NCBI GenBank assembly: GCA_009782175.1
Contig: WRKR01000017.1
Location: forward strand, 1 to 55,334
Length of the DNA: 55,334 nt
Direction: 5' to 3'
Origin: Cystobacterineae bacterium
GTDB lineage: Bacteria; Myxococcota; Myxococcia; Myxococcales; Myxococcaceae
Below the pieces are notes generated by a model, which was given only the letters and a program-made list of their open reading frames with translations, did not search any database and had not been told where the DNA came from. A program made the translations under genes and the position numbers. This document shows positions 7,002-16,881 of this stretch, piece after piece (position 1 is the first letter of the stretch; each line of letters opens with the position of its first letter).

Positions 7002-9887
7002 ATGTCGAAGAAGCGCGTTCACGAGATTGCCAAGGAGTTGAGAAGTCAAGGCATCGAACTGGACAACAAGGATGTTGTACAAGAATTGGTTAGCTTGGGC
7101 TATGAGGTGAGAAGCCACTCCAGCTCCCTGGAGGATGACCAAGCGGCGGCTGCCATTCAGAGGATATTGGACAAACGTCGCCCCAAACCCACGCCCACTG
7201 TGGCTACGAAAGGTTTTGTCGTCCGCCGAAGAGCAGGGGAAGAAGTGGTGTCCGTTGTTATTCCCGAGACCAAAGCCCAGGACATATTGCCGCCACCCAG
7301 ACAAGCTTTTGCCATGGTGGAGCCTTCCGCTCAACCTGAGCATGCCCGCAAAGAGGAGCTAGAAACCCAGCCCAAGGCTGTTGCCTCTACGCCGCCCCTG
7401 GCTGCAAAGAAGCAAGAGGAAACAGCCTCGGACACGCCTTCGCTTGCCCAGGAAACAGTGCCTCTGGCCCCTCAACCTTCCCTGCCACCTGTGCCGGAAA
7501 GCCCGGCCCCAGAAAAGAAAGCCGTGACGTTGCCGCCTATGTTGTCAGCTATGGAAGGGGTTGCTACAGAAACTCAACCTCTGGTTTCAGAACGCAAGCA
7601 GGTGTTTCCTGCACAACCCTCATTGAAGAGGCCGATGCATGAGCGCACACAAGCGCCAACAAGGGCAGAGCCTCTCCAAACGGCGCGCCCTCACTCAAAG
7701 ATGGGGGCTTGGCCACACGCCGCTCCTTCCGCTTCCAGCACGACGGCGCAAGGAGAAGGACGTGCCTTGCGTCCAACGGCTACTCAGGCGGTAATTGTGA
7801 ACCGCCCGCTGATACAAATTAAGCGCCCTGTGGCGACACCGGGTGGCCGCTATTCCGGAACACCCAACCGCCGGCCTGCGGACTCCAGAGAGTTAAAGCC
7901 CCTGCAGCAGCAAACTCCCGCCGCTCCCGGACGCATTCGCGAGACGGTGGATGTGCTGCGGACAAAAGAGAAAGAGCGCCCCAAACGAGGCAGAACAGGG
8001 GAGAAGGACACAGGCGCTGTCCAACAAGACATTCGCGAGTTTGTTTTTGGCCGGCCTACCACCACGGTGAGGGTGCGAAAGAAAAAACAAGTGAAGCGTG
8101 GGCAACGCACCCCCATTACGGAAATGTCAGAAGACAAAAAAATAATTCGCCTTCAACAAGGGATTACGGTGAGCGACCTTTCCCAGCGCATGGGCGTCAA
8201 AGTGAACGAGCTTATTAAGAGGTTGATGCAGACAGGCTCCATGGTGACGGCCAACCAGATGATTGATGTGGAGAGGGCCACGCAGGTGGCTTCTGCTTAT
8301 GGGTGGAAGGTTGAAAAAGTCGGCTTTGAAGTAGAAGACTTTTTGGGTGAGCTGGACATTAACCCCGAGGACATTCGCCCCAGGCCTCCTGTGGTGACGG
8401 TGATGGGACATGTGGACCATGGAAAAACCTCTCTCTTGGATGCCATACGCTCAGCCAATGTGGCCCGAGGAGAAGCCGGCGGCATTACGCAGCATATTGG
8501 TGCATATACCGTTTCAACGCTTTCGGGGGATGTGACGTTTTTAGACACGCCGGGGCACGAAGCTTTTTCGGCAATGCGCGAGCGCGGTGCGAATATTACG
8601 GATGTGGTGGTGTTGGTTGTTGCCGCGGATGATGGTGTGATGCCGCAGACCAAAGAAGCCATTTCTCACGCCAAGGCAGCCGAAGTCCCCATTGTGGTTG
8701 CCATTAACAAAATGGATTTGCCCACCGCCAACCCCGACAGAATAAAAAAAGAGTTGGCGGACTTGGAGCTGATACCCGAGGACTGGGGTGGCCAAACCAT
8801 TACGGTGCCGGTGTCTGCCAAGGCACGCCAAGGCATTGACTTGTTGCTGGAAAACATTTTGTTGCAGGCTGAAATTTTGGAACTCAGCACCAACCCCAAC
8901 CGCCCTGCCATAGGGACGGTGTTGGAAGCCAAACTCGAAAAAGGGCGGGGGCCTGTTGCGACGGTGCTCATTCAAGAAGGCACCTTGCGCCAGGGAGATG
9001 CTTTGGTAACAGGGACACACCATGGCCGCGTGCGCATTATCCGCAATGACAGAAGCGAAATGGTGAAAGAAGTATTCCCCGGTTATTCCGCTGAAGTGGT
9101 TGGCCTCTCCGGTGTGCCGACAGCGGGTGAGGCTTTGCATGTTGTTGCAGATGAGAAGGTGGCCAAGGAAATTGCGGCACACCGCCTGCAACAAGGACGT
9201 GCAAGTGAAATAGGAAAGACAGCGACAGACTCGCTGGAAGCTTTGCTGGGCCGCATGCAGCAAAGCGAGACGAAGGAGTTGAAGGTTATTTTAAAAGCGG
9301 ATGTGGCAGGCTCCCTGGAGGCCATTGTGCAGTCCGTTGAGAAGCTCTCCTCCCCCAAGGTGAAGGTGACCATTGTGCAGCAAGGGGTGGGGATGATAAC
9401 AGAAACGGATATGAATACGGCGGCGGCATTGAAGGCGGTGGTGATAGGGTTTAACTCAAAGCCAGAATCCGGCGCAGAAGCCGCTGCGAAGACTTTGGAA
9501 GTGGAGCACGCCTCATACTCCATTATTTATGAGTTGCTGGATGGTGTTTTGAAGATGATGGAAAACTTGTTGGAGCCCATCCGCATGGAGAAGAAGCTGG
9601 GCCGCGCTGAAGTACGCAACGTGTTTAATGTGCCCAGGCTGGGTGTGATTGCGGGCTCGGCCGTTACAGAAGGCCTGATACGCCGCGGCGCGAACATTCG
9701 CCTCTGGAGAGAGAGCAAGCAGCTTTATGTTGGAAAAATAACCTCACTCAAACGCTTTAAGGATGATGTCCGCGAAGTGGCCTCTGGTTTTGAGTGCGGC
9801 ATTGGCATTGAGGGGGCCCCGGAAATGGTGGCAGGAGACGCCATTGAGGTATTTGAAATAGAGGAGATCCGCCCAAGCTTGCATTAG
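7002..9887 (+). CDS. infB: Translation initiation factor IF-2
   Basis: IF-2 is the GTPase that places initiator fMet-tRNA on the ribosome. The 961 residues comprise an IF2_N domain ([20 protein letters not shown]), a long Pro/Ala/Gln-rich linker (about 60-370), a second IF2_N motif ([20 protein letters not shown]), then the G domain with G1 GHVDHGKTS (G469-K474-T475), G3 DTPGHEAF, G4 NKMD and G5 SAK. Beta-barrel domains and the C2 initiator-binding domain follow to the end. The extended linker is typical of myxobacterial IF-2. The Shine-Dalgarno ahead of ATG 7002 is weak. Confidence 0.97.
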   Translation: MSKKRVHEIAKELRSQGIELDNKDVVQELVSLGYEVRSHSSSLEDDQAAAAIQRILDKRRPKPTPTVATKGFVVRRRAGEEVVSVVIPETKAQDILPPPRQAFAMVEPSAQPEHARKEELETQPKAVASTPPLAAKKQEETASDTPSLAQETVPLAPQPSLPPVPESPAPEKKAVTLPPMLSAMEGVATETQPLVSERKQVFPAQPSLKRPMHERTQAPTRAEPLQTARPHSKMGAWPHAAPSASSTTAQGEGRALRPTATQAVIVNRPLIQIKRPVATPGGRYSGTPNRRPADSRELKPLQQQTPAAPGRIRETVDVLRTKEKERPKRGRTGEKDTGAVQQDIREFVFGRPTTTVRVRKKKQVKRGQRTPITEMSEDKKIIRLQQGITVSDLSQRMGVKVNELIKRLMQTGSMVTANQMIDVERATQVASAYGWKVEKVGFEVEDFLGELDINPEDIRPRPPVVTVMGHVDHGKTSLLDAIRSANVARGEAGGITQHIGAYTVSTLSGDVTFLDTPGHEAFSAMRERGANITDVVVLVVAADDGVMPQTKEAISHAKAAEVPIVVAINKMDLPTANPDRIKKELADLELIPEDWGGQTITVPVSAKARQGIDLLLENILLQAEILELSTNPNRPAIGTVLEAKLEKGRGPVATVLIQEGTLRQGDALVTGTHHGRVRIIRNDRSEMVKEVFPGYSAEVVGLSGVPTAGEALHVVADEKVAKEIAAHRLQQGRASEIGKTATDSLEALLGRMQQSETKELKVILKADVAGSLEAIVQSVEKLSSPKVKVTIVQQGVGMITETDMNTAAALKAVVIGFNSKPESGAEAAAKTLEVEHASYSIIYELLDGVLKMMENLLEPIRMEKKLGRAEVRNVFNVPRLGVIAGSAVTEGLIRRGANIRLWRESKQLYVGKITSLKRFKDDVREVASGFECGIGIEGAPEMVAGDAIEVFEIEEIRPSLH

Positions 9888-9935
9888 TTTGGGGTGGGAG
9901 CCACAGTTAAAACTCCATTGCGAGGCTATGTTGCC

Positions 9936-10421
9936 ATGCATGTTTGTGTTGTCCGTGTTTTATTGGAGATTCCATCCTCGCACTCGCAAAGAAACAAGCG
10001 GCATGTGATGCGAAAACTGATGGACAGGTTGCATGCGCGTTTTAGTTTGTCCATGGCTGAATTGGGAGAGTTAGACACGTGGGGGCGCTCCTCCTTGGGG
10101 CTTGCAACGGTGGGGACGAGCATGGCCCAAGTGCACTCACGGGCAGAGAAGGCACTCCATTTTATTGAAGAGAGCCACCTGGCCCAGATTGTTGAACGCA
10201 AGATGGAGACGCTTTCTTTTAATGAGGATTTTTTTGGTGCGCCCTTGGGGGGAGGCCCACTCACGGTGGCCCGCATGGACAGGAGTTTGGCCGAGCGAGA
10301 GGGGATGGGAAGTTGGGAGAAGCGCTATATGCCCACCAAAGCCACCACCAAAACCTTGTCAGCTGAGGATGCGCGCGCGCGGGCAAGGCAGATGCGAAGG
10401 CGACGCGACTGGGAAAAGTGA
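9936..10421 (+). CDS. ylxP: YlxP/DUF503 protein with a C-terminal extension
   Basis: The ATG at 9936 ([20 protein letters not shown]) matches the normal family start; a GTG at 9894 would add 14 residues without conservation. Residues 1-92 form the DUF503 domain, including [21 protein letters not shown]. Family members are usually about 95 residues, but this one continues to 161, with a basic end ([17 protein letters not shown]). The function of YlxP is unknown; it is conserved between infB and rbfA. Its stop overlaps the rbfA start (TGATG). Confidence 0.88.
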   Translation: MHVCVVRVLLEIPSSHSQRNKRHVMRKLMDRLHARFSLSMAELGELDTWGRSSLGLATVGTSMAQVHSRAEKALHFIEESHLAQIVERKMETLSFNEDFFGAPLGGGPLTVARMDRSLAEREGMGSWEKRYMPTKATTKTLSAEDARARARQMRRRRDWEK

Positions 10422-10780
10422 TGGCAAACAGCACGAGAGCAGAACGCATAGGCCATGAAATACAAGCTGCCGTAGCAGAAATTTTTGCGAGAGGGTTGAT
10501 AAGAGATCCACGCATTGGCTACATAACCATTACGGGTGTGAAGATGTCAGCCGACTTTCGCGTGGCACGCATTTATTACTCCATGCTGGGGGATGAGGCC
10601 CAAAAACTGTGCACAGCAGAAGGCCTGGAAGCAGCCAAAAATTTTGTGCGCAAAGAAGTAACCTCCCGCGTGAGGCTCCGCTACTCTCCTGAAATTTATT
10701 TTGCCTTTGATGGCTCCGTTGAAGAGGGTGACAAAATTGAGCGCCTTTTAAAAGAGTTGCGCTCCAAAGAAGGTTGGTAA
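10421..10780 (+). CDS. rbfA: 30S ribosome-binding factor RbfA
   Basis: RbfA is a KH-fold factor for late 30S maturation and cold adaptation. The 119-residue protein starts [20 protein letters not shown] and includes [53 protein letters not shown] and [15 protein letters not shown], all diagnostic. I chose the ATG overlapping the ylxP stop over the GTG one codon earlier. The stop overlaps truB (TAATG). Confidence 0.95.
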   Translation: MANSTRAERIGHEIQAAVAEIFARGLIRDPRIGYITITGVKMSADFRVARIYYSMLGDEAQKLCTAEGLEAAKNFVRKEVTSRVRLRYSPEIYFAFDGSVEEGDKIERLLKELRSKEGW

Positions 10781-11694
10781 TGGACGGGCTTTTGATAGTG
10801 GACAAACCCGAGGGGCCCACCTCTTTTGAGGTGATACGCCAAGTGCGCCGCCTGTTGAAGGAGGCCCCACAAAAAGAGCCCCAACAACCCGAAGGTTTTA
10901 AAAGAGAGGGGCCTTATAAAATAGGACACACGGGGACTTTGGACCCCTTGGCCACAGGGGCATTGGTGCTTTGCCTGGGAGAGGCCTGCAAGCTGACACC
11001 CTTTTTGGCAGAACTGGACAAAGTATATAGCGTAGATATTGCGCTTGGCATTGAAACCGACAGCCATGACGCCCAGGGAAAGGTGATACAAACACGCCCC
11101 GTGCCCCTCCTCACTTCCGCGTTGCTTGAAAACCACCTTTGCGCATTCCGCGGGAGTTTTTTGCAAACGCCACCCATGCACTCCGCCATTAAACAAAAAG
11201 GCCAAAGGCTTTATGCGCTGGCGCGCCAAGGCATAGAAGTGGAGCGCCAAGCACGAGCAGTAGTGGTACACCGCCTGCAGCTGGAAGCATGGGAAGCGGA
11301 GCGAATACAATTGACGGTGCATTGCTCCAAGGGGTTTTTTATACGCAGCCTGGCACATGAGTTGGGAAAGCTTTTGGGCTGCGGTGCCCACGTAAAGCAT
11401 TTAAGGCGCACCTCCGTGGGGCCTTTTGGCCTTGCGCAAGCGCTGACTTTGCCGGCCATGGAGGCCGATGTGGCTTGCCTGCAAAGGCAGCTGATACCTC
11501 TGGACAAGGCCTTGCCCTGGCTGCCGGCGCATGTGTTGAAAGCCGATGAAGCCCAGAAAGCACGGCACGGTGCACGCTTTAAGCTGCAAGCCCCCCCCGG
11601 ACGGCTGCGCCTGTTGGATGAGCAGGGGCAGCTTTTGGCACTTGCTGAAGTGCTTGACGGAGAGCCTTTGCGCTATTTGCGGGTTTTTCTTTAA
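10780..11694 (+). CDS. truB: tRNA pseudouridine-55 synthase TruB
   Basis: TruB converts U55 of the tRNA T-loop to pseudouridine. The 304 residues start [20 protein letters not shown] at the ATG overlapping the rbfA stop. The catalytic motif GHTGTLDPLATGALVLC holds the nucleophile D55. Further motifs are KVYSVDIALGIETDSHDAQG, PPMHSAIKQKGQRLYALARQ and GFFIRSLAHELG. A short C-terminal PUA-like region follows (RHGARFKLQAPPGRLRLLDE). It closes the translation operon; the next start is 55 bases on. Confidence 0.96.
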   Translation: MDGLLIVDKPEGPTSFEVIRQVRRLLKEAPQKEPQQPEGFKREGPYKIGHTGTLDPLATGALVLCLGEACKLTPFLAELDKVYSVDIALGIETDSHDAQGKVIQTRPVPLLTSALLENHLCAFRGSFLQTPPMHSAIKQKGQRLYALARQGIEVERQARAVVVHRLQLEAWEAERIQLTVHCSKGFFIRSLAHELGKLLGCGAHVKHLRRTSVGPFGLAQALTLPAMEADVACLQRQLIPLDKALPWLPAHVLKADEAQKARHGARFKLQAPPGRLRLLDEQGQLLALAEVLDGEPLRYLRVFL

Positions 11695-11749
11695 GCACCC
11701 TAGCTTTGGCCATGCGAAAACAGCTTGTTTTGGCTATGCTTTAGCATGC

Positions 11750-14137
11750 ATGGGCCGAATACCTTCCACAACGCAAGAAAACTTGCCACAAGCCACGCCT
11801 TCGCCTTTTTTAAAACGCTACAGGCAGAGGCTCAGGTTGTTTTGGCAGCGGTGGTTGTTGCCCGTTTTGTTGGCCCTCACCATAGCCACAGTGGCAAGCC
11901 TGGTGATGCCCCTGGGGTTGTTTTCCTTTCAGCCACTGCCGGAGTTGGGTGAGGAGGATATAGGGCGCCCCTTCCGCGGGGTGGAGCCCTTTAAAGTGGC
12001 CAGGGACATTGAGGTGGTGGATGAAATAAGCACCCAGGCCAAGCGTGAACGCATGCGGGACAGGGTGTTGGTGGTGGTGGATTATGAGCCCTCCACACAA
12101 GAAGCCATATTGCGCAACATTCAGCGTGGCTTTAAAAACATGCGAGCGGTTTTGGCACAGGAGAGAGGGGCGGCAAACGCCAGAGAAGCCAAAACCAACA
12201 AGAGAGCAGAGGCAGAAAGGCAAGCCTTGCTCCAAAAAGCGAAAGCTGTTTTCCTCGAAAACTTTTCCACGCTGGGGGATGAGGATTTTGAAGCTTTGGT
12301 GGGTGATAGATTTTCAGACGCCTCGGAGAAAGCGGCGCAGCTGTTGATAGATGTTGCCTATAAGAGCCGCCTCCTTTCCTCCCGGGAAGCGTTGTTGCAG
12401 ATGAATGCCGCTGACCTGCGCGTGCGGACTTTGGGTGGCACCGGGGAATATATGTTAAGAGCACTTCCTCCAGAGGTGATGGATTTGCAAGAGGCCCAAA
12501 CGGAGTTGGACCGTTTTGCCTCCGTACCCGGCAATTTGTTGCCAGAAACCAGCCCCCTGTTGAGGCGCGCCGTTTTGCGTTTGGCCAAACGAGAGCTGCG
12601 CGCCAACCTCACCATAAACCGCGCAGAAACAGAAACACGCCGCGCAGCTGCCTATGCGGAGGTAGCCGCAGTGAGGGTTGTGCTGCGCAAAGGACAAAAA
12701 ATTATTGGCGACGGAGAGCTGATTACGCACGCTCACCTCCGGCTGATTGAAGCCCTCAGAAGCCAGGCAGACCCAACAGAAAACTTGAGGCAGCATGTGG
12801 GCAGTTTTTCCACGGTGCTGCTTTTTTTGTTTGCATGCTTTGTATTTTTCCGCACCGCCTTGAGCAGGTTTAGGCCCTCTTCCAAGGATTTGGTTTTTTT
12901 GGCCACACTCCTTTTGGGAATGGTGTTGACCCTTTTTTTCTGGAGGATAATTTCCGAAGCGCTGAGCGAGCGCCACCCTCGACTCTCTCTGCAGGCTTTG
13001 CAGGCTTTGTTTCCTTTGGCGACGGGTGCCGCATTGGTGCGTTTTGTGTTGGGTGAAGAGGCGGCGCTTTTTTTTGCCATTGCGTTTTCAGCCATTGCAG
13101 GCATGTTGCTGGGGGACTCGCTTTCCTTTGCCTCGGCGGCATTGGCCGTCTCTTGCCTGGCCTCTGCCAGCATTGCGCGCGCCCAGGATAGAAAAGGCAT
13201 TTTTAAAGCGGGACTGCTCTCCGGGGTTTTGGCTTTTTTCGTCATGTTTTTTTGGGGGCTGGCAGAAGGGAAATACCTGTGGGAGTGCTTGGCCACAGGT
13301 TTTTCCGCCATGCTGGGCTTAAGTTTTGGTTTGCCCGCTTTGGTTATGGCTTTGACGCCCATTGTAGAGTTTGCCTTCGGCTATGCTTCGGATTTGAAGT
13401 TGCTGGAGTTGGCCAACTTAAACCACCCGGCATTGAAGGAGTTGATTGTGCGGGCCCCCGGCACTTACCACCACTCCATTGTTATGGGGAGTTTGGTAGA
13501 GTCCGCCGCACAAGCCATTTCAGCAAACCCCCTGCTCGCCCGCTCCTGTGCTTATTACCACGACATAGGAAAGGGGGCTAACCCCAGATATTTTGCGGAA
13601 AACCAAAAGGGAGAAAACCCGCATGACTTTTTAAGGCCTGTTGAAAGTGCCGCCATTATTAAGCAACACGTTATTGACGGCCTGGAGTTGGCCAAACAAC
13701 ATAAACTCCCCAAGCGTGTGATGGAGGCCATTCCCCAACACCACGGCACCCGGCGCATAGCTTATTTTTTCCACAAGGCAAGCACGCAGGCAGGCGAGGG
13801 TGTGCAGGTGGATGAAAGCGCATTTTGCTATATGGGCCCCAAGCCTCAATTTAGGGAGGCAGCCCTCGTTATGTTGGCGGATGTGGCAGAGGCAGCAGCA
13901 CGCTCCTCGGCCTCGACCTCACCGGAGGAGTTGAAAACTTTGGTGTTGAAAATGGTGAATTTGATTTTTTCCGAGGGCCAATTGGATGAGTGCGACTTGA
14001 CTTTGAAAGACTTGCACAAAGTGGTGGATGCGTTTGTTGTTGCACTCAGCGGCATTTACCATGCACGCCCTCAATACCCGGCAGAAGCTTTTAAAACCAA
14101 CAAACCCGAAACAACCCCCAAACTCCTCTCCACATGA
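11750..14137 (+). CDS. 7TM HD-domain phosphohydrolase, PgpH type (putative cyclic-di-AMP phosphodiesterase)
   Basis: The ATG at 11750 gives 795 residues. An N-terminal membrane segment (about 31-53) is followed by a 7TMR-HDED extracytoplasmic domain (about 60-340), a block of about seven hydrophobic segments (about 350-555) and a cytoplasmic HD domain. The HD metal residues are H574/H575 in GTYHHSIVMG, H604-D605 in YYHDIGKG and the histidines of IPQHHGTRR. Characterised PgpH proteins of this architecture hydrolyse cyclic di-AMP; whether this organism makes that nucleotide cannot be told here. The stop overlaps ybeY (ATGA), the usual pairing. No clear Shine-Dalgarno is seen, so the start is moderately sure. 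Confidence 0.88.
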   Translation: MGRIPSTTQENLPQATPSPFLKRYRQRLRLFWQRWLLPVLLALTIATVASLVMPLGLFSFQPLPELGEEDIGRPFRGVEPFKVARDIEVVDEISTQAKRERMRDRVLVVVDYEPSTQEAILRNIQRGFKNMRAVLAQERGAANAREAKTNKRAEAERQALLQKAKAVFLENFSTLGDEDFEALVGDRFSDASEKAAQLLIDVAYKSRLLSSREALLQMNAADLRVRTLGGTGEYMLRALPPEVMDLQEAQTELDRFASVPGNLLPETSPLLRRAVLRLAKRELRANLTINRAETETRRAAAYAEVAAVRVVLRKGQKIIGDGELITHAHLRLIEALRSQADPTENLRQHVGSFSTVLLFLFACFVFFRTALSRFRPSSKDLVFLATLLLGMVLTLFFWRIISEALSERHPRLSLQALQALFPLATGAALVRFVLGEEAALFFAIAFSAIAGMLLGDSLSFASAALAVSCLASASIARAQDRKGIFKAGLLSGVLAFFVMFFWGLAEGKYLWECLATGFSAMLGLSFGLPALVMALTPIVEFAFGYASDLKLLELANLNHPALKELIVRAPGTYHHSIVMGSLVESAAQAISANPLLARSCAYYHDIGKGANPRYFAENQKGENPHDFLRPVESAAIIKQHVIDGLELAKQHKLPKRVMEAIPQHHGTRRIAYFFHKASTQAGEGVQVDESAFCYMGPKPQFREAALVMLADVAEAAARSSASTSPEELKTLVLKMVNLIFSEGQLDECDLTLKDLHKVVDAFVVALSGIYHARPQYPAEAFKTNKPETTPKLLST

Positions 14138-14643
14138 GACAAAACACCCCCCCAAAACGCCTCTATAACCGAGTGGATGTTGTTTGGAATTGCGCCACAC
14201 CCATAGAGCTGCCATGGATGCGCTTTGGAAAACGCTGGGCTTTGGCTTTTTTGAGAGGCCTGCACTTGCACGGCTGTACACTTTCCCTCGCATGGCTCAG
14301 CAATGCCGCCATGAGAAAACTCAATGCCCAATTCCGCGGACAAAACAAAACGACGGATGTGCTTTCCTTCCCCTCCGGAGAAATGCCCCCCAACCAGGCC
14401 TATGCCGGGCTGAAAAATGCCGCCACCTTTGTAGGCTTTCTGGGAGATATAGCCATTGCCCTGCCCGTGGCTTGCCGCCAAGCCCAACAATGGGGCACCC
14501 GCCCCCAAACAGAAGCCAAACTCTACCTCGCCCACGGCCTCCTGCATTTGCTGGGACACAACCACCACGCCAAAGCCGATGCACGAAAAATGGCCCTCTG
14601 GGAACGCAAACTGCTTCAACATAAGGGCATGTTGCTGCGCTAG
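14134..14643 (+). CDS. ybeY: Endoribonuclease YbeY
   Basis: YbeY is a zinc metalloendoribonuclease needed for 16S rRNA 3'-end maturation and ribosome quality control. The 169-residue protein has the H3XH5XH zinc motif in HGLLHLLGHNHH and the upstream LNAQFRGQNKTTDVLSFP block. It is translationally coupled to the PgpH gene. Its stop codon TAG (14641-14643) is also the first three bases of a palindromic repeat element. Confidence 0.94.
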   Translation: MRQNTPPKRLYNRVDVVWNCATPIELPWMRFGKRWALAFLRGLHLHGCTLSLAWLSNAAMRKLNAQFRGQNKTTDVLSFPSGEMPPNQAYAGLKNAATFVGFLGDIAIALPVACRQAQQWGTRPQTEAKLYLAHGLLHLLGHNHHAKADARKMALWERKLLQHKGMLLR

Positions 14644-15021
14644 ACCGCTTCCACTTTGACATGATCTCTTCGTGAGACTCGCTTCGCTCGTCTACTCCGC
14701 TCCAGGAATCATTTGAGAAAACAAGCTTTCTCAAATGATTCCCTCCGCTCCGTTAGGGCTCCGGTTTCGCTTAAGGAATGCACTTAAGTGCACTCCCTAC
14801 CACCTCCCTTCCGTCAGCAAGCTCCACTGGAGCTTGCTCATCGCGCCTGACCCTCGGGATTGGGGCCTCGCCCGCCTCGACCTCATGCCCAAGCGGAGCG
14901 GAGGGAATGAAGAAAAAGCATGCTTTTTCTTCCTTCATGGAGCGTAGTGCAGGCGAGCTTTAGCTCGCCTCAATTGAAACCGGTCTGGAGAATCAAATCA
15001 GTTCTAAGTAAAAGCGGTCTA
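14641..15021. repeat. Mosaic palindromic element A (MITE-like) with terminal inverted repeats
   Basis: The left end TAGACCGCTTCCACTTTGA (14641-14659) and the reverse complement of the right end at 15003-15021 match at 16 of 19 bases. Inside is a chain of perfect hairpins: 16-bp arms at 14705-14720/14727-14742, a TGCACTTAAGTGCA palindrome at 14779-14792, 9-bp arms at 14817-14825/14829-14837, a 24-bp palindrome at 14909-14932, and 9-bp arms at 14951-14959/14962-14970. It shares long stretches with the element at 44617-44870, which lacks two of the hairpin modules. Reading frames through it are not protein-like. Confidence 0.85.
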
Positions 15022-15210
15022 GACTATTTTTTTTCAGCACTCCCACCCCAACCGCCCCCCTGGCCCGCCTCCATTGCAATAGGTTTGTAGACTTATTTTA
15101 ACGCTGAAACCGCTCTGGAAAGCAGCTTTATACCCACCTGAAAACGGCATAGCACCTACTTTGGGCTACATTTGGTTGAAAGGTTGAGAGAAGAAAGCAA
15201 AACCGACGCC

Positions 15211-15289
15211 GACAGGTTAATAAAAAGACAGGTGAAAAAAACAGGTGAATAAAAAGACAGGTGAATAAAAAAGCGGGTGAATAAAAAAA
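15211..15289. repeat. Five-copy, about 16-bp A-rich tandem repeat
   Basis: Five degenerate copies of GACAGGTGAATAAAAA (units at 15211, 15227, 15242, 15256 and 15273) stand head to tail. The units differ in length by 1-3 A, as expected of slippage. Its last A-run gives the T-run of the minus-strand terminator that follows. Confidence 0.75.
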
Positions 15290-15319
15290 CAAGGTGCCAC
15301 GGGAAACCCGCGGCACCTT
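15281..15319 (-). terminator. Intrinsic terminator read on the minus strand
   Basis: AAGGTGCC (15291-15298) plus CGGG pairs with CCCG plus GGCACCTT (15307-15319) around an AAA loop with one mismatch. On the minus strand this 12-pair stem is followed by GTTTTTTTAT. No minus-strand gene lies directly upstream, so it may end an unannotated transcript or antisense RNA; on the plus strand there is no T-run. Confidence 0.5.
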
Positions 15320-15675
15320 GGAGGCCCCTCCCAAACGTAGGGGGCTGCCCTCCAGGGTAGAGGGGCAGGGGGTGCGTCTAGGCAGGCCTCAATTCAAACT
15401 ATAAACCTTGACAGCAAAAAGCATGCCATGCTAACCAGCTGAAAAAGTGGTCAGAAAACGGTGAATGTGGGCGGCGGGGTTGGTTATTTTTGGACGCCTG
15501 TCTCAACATTGGATGACAACAGCATTGCTCACTCATTGTTCAAGAGGCGACATAGGGTGTTGGGTGGTATTAAATAGGGCCTAACCCTTAATAGATAGCG
15601 AACAAGCTCTTCTCACTGGGCGGCTGGGTCCGAGGAGTATTGCGGCTTTTTTTTAGCAGTGAAGGTGTGTTCATT

Positions 15676-16839
15676 ATGGGTGTGCTCACGTTGAGTTTGT
15701 TTTGTCTTCTGCTTGCGCAAGACACTCCAAAGGTAGCGATACATCCTTTGCAGGTTCAAGCGGAACGGCATGAGGCGGATTTGCGTATTCGTTTTATGCA
15801 GGAAGTGTTGCAGCGACGCATCAGCAGTGTGGGCACCCGGCAAATTCCCGGGTGGTTGGCAACACAGCCCAAAGCCAGTTGCCAGGGGAAGACAGAGTGT
15901 TTGATGAAGCTGGCCGAGGCCATGGGGGCCACCTATGCTTTATATGCTTCCCTCAAGGTGAATGAGGGCGACTTCCAAATGTCGGCCAAAATTGTACGTG
16001 CGGATGGGGCCGTGCTGAGCCATGTGGAGAGGTTGCTCCACCCCAGGAATGTGCAGCAACATTGGGGAGAAGACGCGCAACAGGCCTTTAAAGTTTTGCT
16101 CAACACCCTTCAACCCGAGGCTTTGGCCATAAGGCCGTTGATGCTTGCTGCAGAAGAGAAAGCTGCGGCAGCACAGGAGGAGCCCGCTGCACAGGAAGAG
16201 GAAGCTGCTGTGCCTACCATGGAGTTGGATTTTCAGGAGCTGAGTGTGGAGGATGCAAAGCCGCTGTCGCGCAGAAATGTGTCGCGCAGAGCCTTGCGCT
16301 CCCCCCGGGGAACGCTGCAAAACCCAGAAGAGGCTTTTGAAAACCCCGCAGCAACACAGGGGAGCCAGCTCCGCGTGCCTTCGGAAATTCCCTCGCAAAT
16401 TTCTGTGTTTCGGATTGTTGAGCCGCTGACGGGGTGGGCGCCTCCCAGCTCTGCATGGACAAGGCCGCGCCATGTGGAGCTTCGCGATAAACCCACCCCT
16501 TTGCGTACAGCGGCTTTTGTGATGACCGGTGTGAGTGGGGCTGCATTGGCGGCAGGTGGCATTTTTGGCCTCATGGCCAAAAACAGGAGAAGTTTTTTGG
16601 AGAGAAATGCGCCCAACGGCCTCGTCCAGCCGGGGGTTGGGCCCGATGAGCTGTGGTCCGCACACAAGAAGGCGCAGCTTTATCCTAAAATTGGGGTTTA
16701 TTTGGCAGGCTCTGGAGCGGTTTTGGCCGGAACCGCTATAAGCTTGTTTATTTTAAGCCATCTCTTGGACGAAGGCATACCTTTCAGGTTGGCACCCATG
16801 AGAGATGGGTTGTTGCTGAGTTTTCAAAAACGCTTTTAA
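15676..16839 (+). CDS. Secreted/membrane protein with CsgG/TolB-like N-terminal domain, unknown function
   Basis: The ATG at 15676 follows GAAGGTG and gives 387 residues, starting with a signal peptide (MGVLTLSLFCLLLAQDTPKVA). Residues about 20-150 resemble the alpha/beta domain of CsgG/LpoB/TolB-type envelope proteins that report on a set of effectors (KVAIHPLQV..., GATYALYASLKVNEGDFQM, IVRADGAVLSHVERLL). This is followed by a low-complexity Ala/Glu linker (about 155-185) and a basic Ser/Arg stretch. Two hydrophobic segments near the C-terminus (AAFVMTGVSGAALAAGGIFG, IGVYLAGSGAVLAGTAISLF) flank a loop. The layout suits an inner-membrane or envelope sensor of myxobacterial type. No specific function is claimed. 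Confidence 0.75.
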   Translation: MGVLTLSLFCLLLAQDTPKVAIHPLQVQAERHEADLRIRFMQEVLQRRISSVGTRQIPGWLATQPKASCQGKTECLMKLAEAMGATYALYASLKVNEGDFQMSAKIVRADGAVLSHVERLLHPRNVQQHWGEDAQQAFKVLLNTLQPEALAIRPLMLAAEEKAAAAQEEPAAQEEEAAVPTMELDFQELSVEDAKPLSRRNVSRRALRSPRGTLQNPEEAFENPAATQGSQLRVPSEIPSQISVFRIVEPLTGWAPPSSAWTRPRHVELRDKPTPLRTAAFVMTGVSGAALAAGGIFGLMAKNRRSFLERNAPNGLVQPGVGPDELWSAHKKAQLYPKIGVYLAGSGAVLAGTAISLFILSHLLDEGIPFRLAPMRDGLLLSFQKRF

Positions 16840-16863
16840 AGTTTGAAAGCCTTGGAAAGCGAA

Positions 16864-16881
16864 AACCCAGAGAGCTGGGTT
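16864..16881 (+). terminator. Hairpin after the CsgG-like gene
   Basis: AACCCAG (16864-16870) pairs perfectly with CTGGGTT (16875-16881) around AGAG, 25 bases after the stop. There is no T-run, so intrinsic termination is doubtful. Confidence 0.3.

Larger units (their letters stand above)
15022..15675. other. Gene-free region after repeat A
   Basis: No gene is supported here. It holds a second short match to the repeat-end sequence (GAAACCGCTCTGGAA at 15106-15120, exact reverse complement of 54139-54153), the 16-bp tandem array, and the minus-strand terminator. A G/C-rich hairpin (about 15345-15369) and a TTGACA at 15408-15413 follow; the latter could be a -35 element for the downstream gene, but its -10 (TAACCA region) is poor. 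Confidence 0.5.

Noticed and set aside
14735-14963. Short open frames over repeat A, with relatives in repeat C (44638-45030)
   Set aside because: Their similarity follows from the shared DNA repeat, not protein conservation; the frames cross palindromes and differ by whole-module indels.
15211-15289. CRISPR array
   Set aside because: Units are contiguous, about 16 bp, with no spacers and no cas genes nearby.
15128-15334. Minus-strand open frame over the 16-bp tandem array
   Set aside because: Its hydrophobic repeats simply translate the A-rich repeat; it runs through the terminator hairpin.
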